Part shown: positions 53,105 through 61,460 of the stretch, piece after piece
How positions within the stretch are numbered: position 1 is the stretch's first letter
How the letters are laid out: the number at the start of each line of letters is the position of its first letter
Assembly (NCBI GenBank): GCA_050949175.1
Contig: JBMNFG010000012.1
Coordinates: forward strand, 8,068-72,067
Direction of reading: 5' to 3'
Source: UBA4971 sp900019985
Lineage (GTDB): Bacteria; Bacillota; SHA-98; UBA4971
Length of the DNA stretch: 64,000 nucleotides
Program-made: the position numbers and the translations under genes
Notes under the pieces: model-generated
What the model saw: only the letters and a program-made list of their open reading frames with translations
What the model was told of the DNA's origin: nothing
Databases searched by the model: none

Positions 53105-54367
53105 TTGGAGTCTGCAAGAGATCCACGAAAAAGGCAGATAAGTTTTCGAAACGAGGTAAGGGGGATACCGTCAACCACATATGGGGCCTTTGGTCTGTAC
53201 GCATACCCGGCTAAGTTCATTCCGCAGGTGGTTGCATATGCCCTTGATGAATATGCTGATCCCGGGATGACTGTGTTCGATCCTTTTGCAGGGTATGGCA
53301 CTACAGGTGTGGTAGCCGGAATCCGGGGACATGATTATGAGCTCTGGGATTTGAACCCCCTTCTTGAGGTTTTGCATAAGGTTGCCACGATGAAGCAGCC
53401 TCGCCAGGATGTAGACAGGTTGATCACAGAGATGAGATACTCCTGTCACGAGTTTATTCCTGACTGGCCCAACCGCACCTACTGGTTTCCCGAAGAATTC
53501 CTGCCGTTCCTGTATAGGGCATGGGGTTTCTATCACTCGCTGGAAGATGAGGAAGCGAAGCTGCTCTTAACAATACCTCTACTCAAGGTTACCCGCTTCT
53601 TTTCCCTGGATGATTTATACCGTCAGAAGCTTTCCAGGTCTCCGAGGTCCAGGAAAAGGTTAGACCGGTTGCTAAGAGGCAACTGGCAAGAGAGGTTTTA
53701 CGAGAAAGTCAGAGACGAGGCGTACGCCGTTGTCAGAGGGATAGCGGAGCATCACGGGCTGTCTCCCAAGCCGGTACGGCGTACAGTCAGAGCCGGCATT
53801 GACACTCTAACGCTGGACCTTGCGAAAGATATGGATATACTTATCACTTCACCACCGTACCTTCAGGCGCAAGAATACATACGTCATGCCAAGATGGACC
53901 TATTTTGGCTTGGTTACCCCCAAGCTGTGATCCGAGACTTGAATAAAAAAGAAATCCCGTACAGGGATGTTGAGCCTTGTGAAGTCCAGTCAGATACGTA
54001 CTACAGGATTAGAAGGCAGATAGAAGAGGAACACTTGCTGGGAACCTTCGACGCGTATTTCTGGGGGATCCTTGGCGCCCTAACCCGTCTACAAAGGAAA
54101 ATATCTTCATACCTGTTTCTCGTCGTAGGCCAGGCTACGTTAAGAGGGCGCCCTGTGCCGATCGATGACATCTTCCGCCAGCACTTCACTGCGCTGGGAT
54201 GGACTCATGAGATCACCCTGGTCGACACAATAGTAACCCGCAGAATGTTTTTTTACGATAATAACCCGGCTACCGGGTTGAAGGACAAGAGGATGCGTAC
54301 TGAAAGTCTGGTAGTGCTGAAAAAAACTATCCCTCATAGAGTCCGAATGTCCTGCTTACATCCATAA
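53105..54367 (+). CDS. Orphan SAM-dependent DNA methyltransferase (N4-C/N6-A type)
   Basis: 420 aa. Motif I DPFAGYGTTGV at residues 59-69 and motif IV TSPPY at 248-252 are clear; the order (I before IV) and NPPY-class loop suggest an amino-methyltransferase of cytosine N4 or adenine N6. No endonuclease gene is adjacent. TTG start at 53105, GGAGG upstream. It lies 20 bp after livF on the same strand, so it may be read from the transporter promoter. Its last 41 bp overlap the convergent P-II gene. Confidence 0.85.
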   Translation: MESARDPRKRQISFRNEVRGIPSTTYGAFGLYAYPAKFIPQVVAYALDEYADPGMTVFDPFAGYGTTGVVAGIRGHDYELWDLNPLLEVLHKVATMKQPRQDVDRLITEMRYSCHEFIPDWPNRTYWFPEEFLPFLYRAWGFYHSLEDEEAKLLLTIPLLKVTRFFSLDDLYRQKLSRSPRSRKRLDRLLRGNWQERFYEKVRDEAYAVVRGIAEHHGLSPKPVRRTVRAGIDTLTLDLAKDMDILITSPPYLQAQEYIRHAKMDLFWLGYPQAVIRDLNKKEIPYRDVEPCEVQSDTYYRIRRQIEEEHLLGTFDAYFWGILGALTRLQRKISSYLFLVVGQATLRGRPVPIDDIFRQHFTALGWTHEITLVDTIVTRRMFFYDNNPATGLKDKRMRTESLVVLKKTIPHRVRMSCLHP

Positions 54368-54992
54368 CAAAGACTATACCTGTATTAGGCTTGTGGACAT
54401 CCAGCTTATCCCTTATAGCGTCTACAATCCCGGTTGTCTTGGATACTTGTGACAGAATAAGGACTATGACTTTTTCCGGTTCAATTTCTATATTGAACAG
54501 GGCTGCTTTTTCCTGAGATCCTGCTCCCCGTCCGTGTATTACAGTACCTCCTGTAGACCCTGCTGCTTCCGCTGCATCCAAGATATCATCCAACCTGTCT
54601 TTGTTTGCAACGACAAATATAGCTTCATACTTCATATTATCCGCACCTTTCTCATGGGAGCTTGATGCAGCTTTTTCTTTGTCACAGCCTATGAAGTATT
54701 TCAAAGGCATGGAGAAAGCAATGCCATGATGCTGTTTCCCCAGGGCAAACTCAGAAGATGCCCTCTCATAAAACGTATCTTCCGCTTCCTTATCGATAAT
54801 TGCAAGGAATATCTCTTTTCTCGTTTCCGTGATACCCAGTATATTCAGCCATTCACTTTTTATCGTCCCTTTACCCAGTAGAACGGTTTCGCATTGTGCC
54901 CCGATCTGCTTAGAAAGCTTAAGCATTTTGCTTCCTTTACCGTACTCCAATATGCAGCAGAATAATACCGGGCCAACACTATCAGCTTTCAT
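54327..54992 (-). CDS. Tandem-domain P-II family regulator
   Basis: About 221 aa made of two P-II/CutA-like halves. The second (from MKYEAIFVVANKDRLDDIL) has GSTGGTVIHGRG and ends FVMDVSRTFGLYEG; the first (GPVLFCCILEYGKGSKML, TVLLGKGTIKS) is a diverged copy. No clear T-loop Tyr is seen. The ATG at 54992 has GGAGG upstream and overlaps the stop of the DUF1538 gene by 11 bp, so it probably regulates that membrane protein. Confidence 0.83.
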   Translation of the reverse strand: MKADSVGPVLFCCILEYGKGSKMLKLSKQIGAQCETVLLGKGTIKSEWLNILGITETRKEIFLAIIDKEAEDTFYERASSEFALGKQHHGIAFSMPLKYFIGCDKEKAASSSHEKGADNMKYEAIFVVANKDRLDDILDAAEAAGSTGGTVIHGRGAGSQEKAALFNIEIEPEKVIVLILSQVSKTTGIVDAIRDKLDVHKPNTGIVFVMDVSRTFGLYEG

Positions 54993-56478
54993 ATGAGTAT
55001 TGAGCCTCCCTCTTGGCTTCCCTCTCGGCCTTCCGTTTGAATATGAGGCCAAGAAGCTGAATTGCCACCAGCGGTGTCATAGCTACGACAGCAATAACTC
55101 CAAAACCGTCTACCATGACGTCAGCCGTGGGAATAGCATTGGCAGCGCCCTGTGCAAATGCTAATACAAAGGTTGCTGTCATGGGCCCTGATGCAACTCC
55201 CCCAGAATCATACGCTATGCCCACAAATATCGGCGGCACTCTGAACGACAAAAACGCAGCAAATGCAAATCCCGGAAGTAAGATATGCCATAACCTTAGG
55301 TTAGGAATCATTATCCTTAACATCGCCATCGATACCGCAAGCGCTATACCTGCGGATAAAGCTATCAAGATTACCTTCCTCTTAATGTGCCCTGCTGTAA
55401 CCTCTTCGACTTGAATAGTGAGTACGTGTACGGCCGGTTCTGCCAACACAACAACCATACCGAGGAAGAAGCCTAGAACAGGCAGTAACCATGGGTGGTT
55501 AAGAGCTATCCCTTCGCCCATTACCCTTCCGACTTCCATAAAACCGGCATTTACTCCTGTTAAGAACAGAGTTAATCCTACATAAGTGTATACGAGTCCT
55601 TTCAGTATCGTGGATTTATGCCGCCTGTTAAGCTTGAATTTTACCTTATCAAATATCAAGAACAGTACAGTCAGAGGTAAGAGAGTGAAAACAGACTCCT
55701 TCGCCATCCTTGGGAGCGTCCTCAAGTACGGACCTAATATGCCGGTACTCAGGGTAAAAGCTTCAGGATCGCCTTGGATATTTCTTAGCCTCAGTATGAG
55801 GCTCATCAGCATTACGGCTAATATCGGCCCTGCTGATGCCATTCCGACCATCCCGAAGCTGTCTTCTTCTACAGTTTTGCCGCCTTTAAGCCTGGACACA
55901 CCGTATCCTAAAGCCAGTATGAAAGGAGTTGTCATGGCTCCGGTTGTTGCACCTGATGAATCGACGGATATAGCCAAGAATTCCTCTGTCACGCCGAGCC
56001 CCAGAAGGAACATGAGGAAATATGCTACGGCAAAGGTCTTGTTTAAGGGTTTCCCAAACAAGATTCTCAATAATCCTATGCCGACCATTACGCCTACGCC
56101 AAGCGCTACAACTGCCAATGTCAGCGTTCCAGGCACAACACCGCCTGACGCTATATGAACCTGGTGCGCCAGTATCTGCATATCGGGTTCTGCTATTGTA
56201 ATCAAAAAGCCCAGTAAGAATCCTAGGCCCCAAACAATGAACGCGTTATTTGATTTTGCAATCGTTTCCCCCATCAGATTTCCGATGTCAGAGACTCCTA
56301 TAGTTGCTCCGAACAGGAAAATCCCCAATCCAAGTGTAAGCAGCAATGCCCCAATAATGAATCTAATCAGCATTTCATTCGGTATAGGTACAACGGTAAA
56401 ACTCAGTACTATGACCAGAGCTGTTATTGGTAATACAGATAGAATCACTTCTTCGAATTGCTTACGGAAAATATCCAA
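54982..56478 (-). CDS. DUF1538 membrane protein, putative transporter
   Basis: 498 aa with about 12-14 helices in two homologous halves, each with a Glu-Pro motif: FLITIAEPDMQILAHQV near residue 95 and MVVVLAEPAVHVLTIQVEEV in the second half, and DSSGATTGAMTTPF against DSGGVASGPMTATF. This inverted or tandem duplication fits a transporter; substrate unknown. DUF1538 proteins are often next to P-II genes, as here. Confidence 0.88.
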   Translation of the reverse strand: MDIFRKQFEEVILSVLPITALVIVLSFTVVPIPNEMLIRFIIGALLLTLGLGIFLFGATIGVSDIGNLMGETIAKSNNAFIVWGLGFLLGFLITIAEPDMQILAHQVHIASGGVVPGTLTLAVVALGVGVMVGIGLLRILFGKPLNKTFAVAYFLMFLLGLGVTEEFLAISVDSSGATTGAMTTPFILALGYGVSRLKGGKTVEEDSFGMVGMASAGPILAVMLMSLILRLRNIQGDPEAFTLSTGILGPYLRTLPRMAKESVFTLLPLTVLFLIFDKVKFKLNRRHKSTILKGLVYTYVGLTLFLTGVNAGFMEVGRVMGEGIALNHPWLLPVLGFFLGMVVVLAEPAVHVLTIQVEEVTAGHIKRKVILIALSAGIALAVSMAMLRIMIPNLRLWHILLPGFAFAAFLSFRVPPIFVGIAYDSGGVASGPMTATFVLAFAQGAANAIPTADVMVDGFGVIAVVAMTPLVAIQLLGLIFKRKAEREAKREAQYSYES

Positions 56479-56661
56479 AGAGATCTTCCTTTTCCATTGA
56501 GATAGTTGCTGTGTAATAAGTTAGGGCATTTTTGGCCGAATGTAAGCCGCCGAGATTCGTCTCAGGCTTAGTATTGCAGCAAATGCTGGCACAACTGCAA
56601 AGAACCATAATCAGACGGGGAACTACCAGCAAAGAAAGTATATCATAAATCCGTACATAAA
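56479..56661. other. Intergenic between DUF1538 gene and tRNA-Leu fragment
   Basis: About 180 bp, no gene seen. It is the upstream region of the minus-strand DUF1538 gene. Confidence 0.4.
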
Positions 56662-56724
56662 TGGTGCCGAAGCGGGGATTTGAACCCCGACGGGCGTAAT
56701 ATGCCCACTAGACCCTGAATTTTG
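56662..56724 (-). other. 3' fragment of tRNA-Leu, probable attachment site of an integrated element
   Basis: On the minus strand this reads from an anticodon-like CAA through TTCAG, a long variable arm (GGGCATATTACGCCC), the T arm CGGGGTTCAAATCCCCG and the acceptor end CTTCGGCACCA. The matching 5' half (GCCGAAG and D arm) is absent from the next 250 bp. Integrases often cross over in the anticodon loop and leave such a fragment at the far end. The intact tRNA should lie beyond the right end of the window, with the element between. Confidence 0.75.
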
Positions 56725-56792
56725 CCAAGGCTTTCCTGTTGCATTCTGCCACCTCCATTGAGTTCTGTCTAGTAGGCATCATGCAGGCAAAA

Positions 56793-56828
56793 AGAACTCC
56801 TCGATTCCCGGGGAGTTCTGTCTTTTCC
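56793..56828 (+). terminator. Rho-independent terminator at element edge
   Basis: AGAACTCC and GGGAGTTCT stem with CTTTT after it on the plus strand, just inside the tRNA fragment. Confidence 0.6.
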
Positions 56829-56980
56829 TATCCTCTTCTAACCTTTTTGAGATTATGTCGTTCCCAAGTCCGTTCCCAGAATTGCTATCTGGGAACAGAT
56901 TCCATTCAGGTGCTTTGCTTGCAGTCATTAATAGAGGAATCTGCCGTTTTCTCTGTGGGTGTTTCGCCGTGGGTCAGTTT

Positions 56981-57943
56981 CTAGAATGAAACATCTTCCT
57001 CTTGGGCCCTCTTTTGTGCCTCACGCCATGCTTTCGAAGGATTCTTTCGGCATTCTGGACACTGACGCATGTTTGCCCGGCCTGTCACGAAGAAGTAACT
57101 CTTACAAAGACTGCATTGTCGGGCGGGAATTCCGTGCTGGACACACGCAAAGACTTCCAGCCAGCAAAGACTCATTATGTCAGGAATCTCGTATGCAACC
57201 GCAACATCCCAACCCCTTCCATATTCCTTCATATACTCGGCATCTTTCATTTCGAGTGCCTTTCCAAATTTATTATAATAACGAAAAAGGGTGCGGTATT
57301 CCGTGCTTGGTTTGGGTGCCATGGGATTAGATCTCATTTCCTCTATTCTTTGCAATAATATATCCTGCACCGCAGACAACTCCTTCCGGTCCTTCTCTAA
57401 CCCCTGTAGTTTCGCTTGCTGTCTGTAACTCGTGCGCCTTGACATGTTACAAATCGGCCTGAGAGTGATTTTTGTGGAAACCGCAGGTCTGATGGGACAG
57501 AATCTGAAGCGCCCCGATAGCCACTCGCGATCATGGTCAGCGTGGCCCTGGGTCCGGTCACTCTTAGCATTTGCACCTGCTGACGTCGGGCTCTTCGTTA
57601 TTGGTAAGAGTCCATCAATTAAGAGCCATTCGCCTATTAATAATTCGATTTTGTCTTGCTCACTCTTCAAGCCTGATAAATTCTTCTTACTAAAAGTCTC
57701 GACCAGCTCATGTTCACCAAACCAACCACGGTTGTTCCACTTGTAAAGGAAGGAGGCAACGCTTCTTCTCGAATTAAAATCGACTTTTAGCATGTCGTAT
57801 GTCACGGAGCCGAGCGGACAAACTACACTCCGTGCGCCGAAAGGATCGTAACGGATAGTCTCGGTTGCGTGCGCCCTTGTCCGCCTTTTTGAACCATCCT
57901 TTTTCCTCTGGAACCTGCCGACATCAAAAGACACAAGATACAC
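56981..57943 (-). CDS. Element-borne protein with C-terminal zinc-ribbon (DUF6076-like)
   Basis: 320 aa. The C-terminus has CSLCKSYFFVTGRANMRQC and CPECRK, a paired CxxC zinc-binding site as in DUF6076/CGNR-like proteins. The N-terminal half includes a WNNRGWFGEHELVETF region without known family. GTG at 57943 after GGGGGTG. Oriented away from the operon at 58191, facing the attachment site. Function unknown. Confidence 0.68.
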   Translation of the reverse strand: MYLVSFDVGRFQRKKDGSKRRTRAHATETIRYDPFGARSVVCPLGSVTYDMLKVDFNSRRSVASFLYKWNNRGWFGEHELVETFSKKNLSGLKSEQDKIELLIGEWLLIDGLLPITKSPTSAGANAKSDRTQGHADHDREWLSGRFRFCPIRPAVSTKITLRPICNMSRRTSYRQQAKLQGLEKDRKELSAVQDILLQRIEEMRSNPMAPKPSTEYRTLFRYYNKFGKALEMKDAEYMKEYGRGWDVAVAYEIPDIMSLCWLEVFACVQHGIPARQCSLCKSYFFVTGRANMRQCPECRKNPSKAWREAQKRAQEEDVSF

Positions 57944-58056
57944 TGGTTACACCCCCGAAAAGCATGAATAGTTTAGTAGTCTTTTGGCACTAGATAACTA
58001 CCAGCTTACCGGCCTATACGATGAGTTTAAGCTTTTTACTTGTCGTCATATTTTCA

Positions 58057-58071
58057 CTAGTATATTACTAG
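58057..58071. promoter_or_regulatory. Palindromic operator candidate between divergent element genes
   Basis: CTAGTATATTACTAG, two 6-bp arms with a 3-bp centre, contains a TATATT that could be a -10 for the plus-strand operon (TTGTCG upstream at 58040). Suitable site for the HTH repressor at 58382. Confidence 0.45.
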
Positions 58072-58190
58072 ACAAGAACCTGCACAAGCACATACAGCTT
58101 GAGTCCGTAAAGCGGGGTGGCCCGATGGGTTCGCCCCACAGTCCCGAGGGGACAAGGGCTCTATAGCATCTACGAAAGGAGCTGTTTCCT

Positions 58191-58385
58191 ATACCACACA
58201 CGACACGTCGCGCAAATTACCGAACTAAGAGACGCAAGAAACGGTTGGAGGAGAGACAAAGGCAGGCGCTGGCTTGGGCCCTTAAACACGAAGGCATAGA
58301 CTACACGAATGCTTACGGTGTTGATGACCCAGTGCCTCTACTGGCCATGAGGAACATTGTATCCGAGGGGAGGAGACTAGGATGA
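58191..58385 (+). CDS. Small basic element protein, unusual start
   Basis: 64 codons ending in a TGA that overlaps the next gene's ATG as ATGA. AAAGGAG lies 10 bp before an ATA codon at 58191; no ATG/GTG is available, and the first TTG is at 58245. The N-terminal third is Arg/Lys-rich (NYRTKRRKKRLEERQRQA), then KHEGIDYTNAYGVDDP. Either an ATA start or a shorter TTG form. Not a known family. Confidence 0.5.
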   Translation: MPHTTRRANYRTKRRKKRLEERQRQALAWALKHEGIDYTNAYGVDDPVPLLAMRNIVSEGRRLG

Positions 58386-58585
58386 TACGCATGAAGTCCG
58401 AAAGACTTCGCCGGGGATGGAGTCAGCAGAAACTCGCGGTTGAGGCTGGCGTAGGCTATGCCGATATTTCTCGCGCTGAATGTGGGTTGTTTCTTCTCTA
58501 TCCCACTCAGGCAAAGAGAATAGCGCAAGTCCTGGGACTAGACCCAAATGAACTACTGGAGGAGGTACCGAATGATAGATGCTAG
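58382..58585 (+). CDS. Cro/C1-type helix-turn-helix protein
   Basis: 67 aa, a bare XRE HTH: SERLRRGWSQQKLAVEAGVGYADISRAE, then LGLDPNELLEEVP. Probably the repressor or switch protein of the element. Start coupled (ATGA) to the small basic ORF; its end overlaps the next gene by 7 bp. Confidence 0.85.
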   Translation: MIRMKSERLRRGWSQQKLAVEAGVGYADISRAECGLFLLYPTQAKRIAQVLGLDPNELLEEVPNDRC

Positions 58586-58794
58586 ACGAACTAATTAAAT
58601 CTGAATTAGAGCAACTACCGGCAGTCTTACGGGTCAAGGAAGTGGCAACCTACTTGCGGTTGCCACTTTCGCGTTGTTATGAGCTAGTGGCGTCCGGAGA
58701 AATAGACTCAATACGATTCGGACGATCTGTCAGAATACCCAGGCAGGCCCTGGTGGATCTATTTGAAAGGGCAAGCGAACATGGTTGTGAGTAG
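58579..58794 (+). CDS. Excisionase/AlpA-type winged HTH protein
   Basis: 71 aa with the MerR-like DNA-binding pattern LRVKEVATYLRLPLSRCYEL and the wing IDSIRFGRSVRIPRQALVDL. Such proteins direct excision or activate element genes. Overlaps both neighbours. Confidence 0.83.
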   Translation: MLDELIKSELEQLPAVLRVKEVATYLRLPLSRCYELVASGEIDSIRFGRSVRIPRQALVDLFERASEHGCE

Positions 58795-59380
58795 AGTCAC
58801 TCAGGTGAAAGGAGGAAAAGAGCTATCTATTGCAGTTGCCCCACGTGGGTCACCGATTCACAAAGTTCTTACGCTACTACAAGGTGTTAGACAGACGGGT
58901 CAAAGCCGCTGGATGGCACGCTGTCCTGCGCATGAAGACAGGCACCCAAGCCTTTCGATAGCGGAAGGTAAAGATGGAAGAGTGCTCATCTATTGTCAAG
59001 CCGGTTGTCCCACGGCTCAGGTGTTGAAAGCCATAGACTTGGGCTGGTCTGATCTGTTTTCCGGTCCAGCTCCGGGACAAGATTCGAGAATACATCGATC
59101 CATACACGAGGAATGTGAAGGCGCGAAACTCAGGGCGCTCGAAGTCGAGCTCCAGCAACGTTTGGACAATGTCTGCAGAAAAGTGCATCAACGGCTTTGC
59201 GTATACGTGCGTGCGATACATTTCGCCACAGACGATGCAGATCTGACGGTACTGGAGGAGTTGGGAGAGTGGGTACACGAATTGCCATGGCTTGAGCACC
59301 TTCTTGATGGCCTGGAATCGGAAGATGCGGAGACTCGCCTCTCAGCTACAAGGGAGGGACTGAAGTGGCTAATGGTCTAG
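58781..59380 (+). CDS. CHC2 zinc-finger primase-like protein
   Basis: About 199 aa. RCPAHEDRHPSLSIAEG with YCQAGCPTAQVL forms a CHC2-type zinc finger as in DnaG primases; a helical C-terminal part follows. The primase catalytic TOPRIM region is absent, so it acts with the next gene. ATG 58781 or 58763; it overlaps the previous gene by 14-32 bp and the next by 16 bp. Confidence 0.8.
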   Translation: MVVSRVTQVKGGKELSIAVAPRGSPIHKVLTLLQGVRQTGQSRWMARCPAHEDRHPSLSIAEGKDGRVLIYCQAGCPTAQVLKAIDLGWSDLFSGPAPGQDSRIHRSIHEECEGAKLRALEVELQQRLDNVCRKVHQRLCVYVRAIHFATDDADLTVLEELGEWVHELPWLEHLLDGLESEDAETRLSATREGLKWLMV

Positions 59381-60774
59381 TTACCCTGGTTGCCCAAGAG
59401 CTACGCCGTCCCGGTGGCGAGGCCCTGGCCCGGGAGCTAGGTGTAGAGAACGCACTAGCCGATGATGACTGCGGCGAAGCGCCTGTTGTTGGTATTCCAT
59501 GGCCTAGCCCTCCCACTCCCGAAGCATTCCATGGCCTCGCAGGAAGAATCGTGCGTGCGATCGAACCGCACACCGAAGCCGATCCGATGGCCCTACTCGT
59601 GCAGCTGCTTCTAGCATTCGGGAATGCTATCGGCAGAGGCCCGCACTTCATGGCCGAGGCTGACAGGCATGGACTAAACTTGTTCGCCTGTTTAGTCGGC
59701 GCTACAGCCAAGGGGCGTAAAGGCACATCCTGGGGGCATGTGCGGCGGATCTTCGAAGCTACTGATCCTAAGTGGGTTAAGGAGGGTATTGCCAGCGGTT
59801 TGTCATCCGGCGAAGGGTTGATCTGGGCCGTTCGTAACCCTATCGAGCGTAACGAGCCAGTCAAGGAAAAAGGTAGAACCACAGGATATGAGACGGTGCT
59901 TGTGGACGAAGGGGTAGAGGACAAGCGTTTGCTTGTGTTCGAAGGTGAGTTTGCTTCTGTGCTCCGTATCCTCGGACGCGAAGGAAACACACTCTCTGCA
60001 ATCATCCGGAATGCTTGGGATACGGGTGAACTACGAAGCCTGACGAAGAACTCTCCCGCCGTGGCAAGTGGAGCGCATATTTCCATCATTGGACACGTGA
60101 CGAAACAGGAGCTCTTGCGATACCTCCAGAACACAGAAGCAGGAAATGGGTTTGCGAACCGCTTTCTCTGGGTATGCACACGACGGTCGAAATGTCTCCC
60201 GGAGGGTGGAAACATCGGCGAAGTAGACTTCGCACCGCTCGTAATGCGCCTTACGGAAGCCCTGGAGTTCGGAAGGCGTATAGGAGAGTTAAAGCGAGAT
60301 AATGAGGCTCGCACGGTGTGGCATGCGGTATATCCCGAGCTCTCCGATGGTAAGCCTGGTCTCCTTGGGGCTGTCCTTGCACGTGCGGAGGCGCAGGTAA
60401 TGCGTCTCGCGTGCATCTATGCGCTCCTAGACCTATCCCCTGTTGTGCGAAGTGAGCATCTACTGGCAGCCCTAGCTCTATGGGAGTACGTAGAATGTTC
60501 GGCACGCTTCGTATTTGGCGACGCCTTGGGCGACCCAGTGGCAGACGAAATCCTTAGGGCGTTAAAAAAGACACCGGAGGGTCTGACGCGGACAGACATT
60601 AGCAACTTGTTTAGCAGAAATAGATCAAGCGAGAGCATCACACATGCGCTTACCGATCTTCTTGCTACCGGATTGGTAGAGTGTACAACCAAACCGCCGC
60701 GGGGAAAGGCAAGAGGCCTACAGAATTTTGGAAAGCAGTACAACAATAATTCATTGACTCCGTCACGAAATTAA
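59365..60774 (+). CDS. DUF3987-like primase-helicase protein of the element
   Basis: 469 aa. The region LVGATAKGRKGTSW resembles a P-loop, followed by VFEGEFASVLRILGREGNTL, SIIGHVTKQELLRYL and FANRFLWVC, as in DUF3987 replication proteins of phages and plasmids; a winged-helix region (LTRTDISNLFSRN) ends it. Probably an ATPase for element replication. It starts with GTG at 59365 inside the primase-like gene. Confidence 0.78.
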   Translation: MANGLVTLVAQELRRPGGEALARELGVENALADDDCGEAPVVGIPWPSPPTPEAFHGLAGRIVRAIEPHTEADPMALLVQLLLAFGNAIGRGPHFMAEADRHGLNLFACLVGATAKGRKGTSWGHVRRIFEATDPKWVKEGIASGLSSGEGLIWAVRNPIERNEPVKEKGRTTGYETVLVDEGVEDKRLLVFEGEFASVLRILGREGNTLSAIIRNAWDTGELRSLTKNSPAVASGAHISIIGHVTKQELLRYLQNTEAGNGFANRFLWVCTRRSKCLPEGGNIGEVDFAPLVMRLTEALEFGRRIGELKRDNEARTVWHAVYPELSDGKPGLLGAVLARAEAQVMRLACIYALLDLSPVVRSEHLLAALALWEYVECSARFVFGDALGDPVADEILRALKKTPEGLTRTDISNLFSRNRSSESITHALTDLLATGLVECTTKPPRGKARGLQNFGKQYNNNSLTPSRN

Positions 60775-61166
60775 CGAATTCAACGATTCTAATCAAATTT
60801 CCCGCATGACAAGCGGTTTCATAGGCATACCCTTTACGAATTTATTACGATCTTAATCGGTGTGCGCAGATCCCTAGCAAAGCAGGATAGTGGGAGACCC
60901 TAACATGTTCACAATATTCGATATCTGATGGATCGTCTCCCACTTCCTGCCGAGCCGTCAAGAGGTTCCTCTTTCTTTCACCTAATTCGACGCCTATTCG
61001 CTTTGCTGCAATCCCTATAGTAAAGAAATGAGTGTTATAGACATCTGTCTATACAACCCTTGCCGCATTCTTCTAGCACCAGATTAACTTCGTATTAAAC
61101 TCGTAGAGTCGAAAGACTTGAAAGCCTTGTACCACAAATGTTTTCGTCAGATTCGTTAATTTCGTG
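60764..61166. repeat. Inverted-repeat-bounded noncoding block
   Basis: CACGAAATTAACGAAT at 60764-60779 is repeated in perfect inverted form at 61151-61166, about 400 bp apart. Inside, AGTGGGAGAC (60889-60898) and GTCTCCCACT (60935-60944) form another 10-bp inverted repeat. The left arm starts within the last codons of the primase-helicase gene. No coding sequence inside. Confidence 0.7.
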
Positions 61167-61190
61167 GAATCTTCCCGGGAGGTGATAAAC

Positions 61191-61460
61191 GTGGGAAGAT
61201 ACCTTAATATAGCAAGGCAAGCGCTAAGCAAGGGGAACCGAGGAATCATCCCGCCCATTCGAAAGGAGACTTGCACTACGCACGTTCCCCGTCCCATGGT
61301 GACAAGAGGGCCCTCTCCTCCCAAAACCCATGTGACCTTTGTAGAGGCCTCACCTGTAATCCTGGGGCCCCATGGCGAGGATCCGCTTGATTACCGTCTT
61401 GACCCTCTCACAGGTGAGTGGGTCTACGAACCAGGCTGGTGGAACCGCCCTTTTTTATAG
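61191..61460 (+). CDS. Small hypothetical element protein
   Basis: 89 aa from GTG 61191 (GGAGGTGAT upstream at 7 bp). MGRYLNIARQALSKGNRG, a Pro-rich middle, and DPLDYRLDPLTGEWVYEPG at the end. No known family; the ribosome binding site and codon pattern support it. Confidence 0.6.
   Translation: MGRYLNIARQALSKGNRGIIPPIRKETCTTHVPRPMVTRGPSPPKTHVTFVEASPVILGPHGEDPLDYRLDPLTGEWVYEPGWWNRPFL

Noticed and set aside
56640..56800. Intact tRNA-Leu gene or one split by a group I intron
   Set aside because: No GCCGAAG acceptor half or D arm is found within 250 bp on the 5' side, and no intron core motif is visible.
59346..60416. 356-codon minus-strand frame over the primase-helicase gene
   Set aside because: Antisense to a gene with strong coupling to its neighbours; low-complexity Ser/Pro/Arg composition typical of shadow frames.
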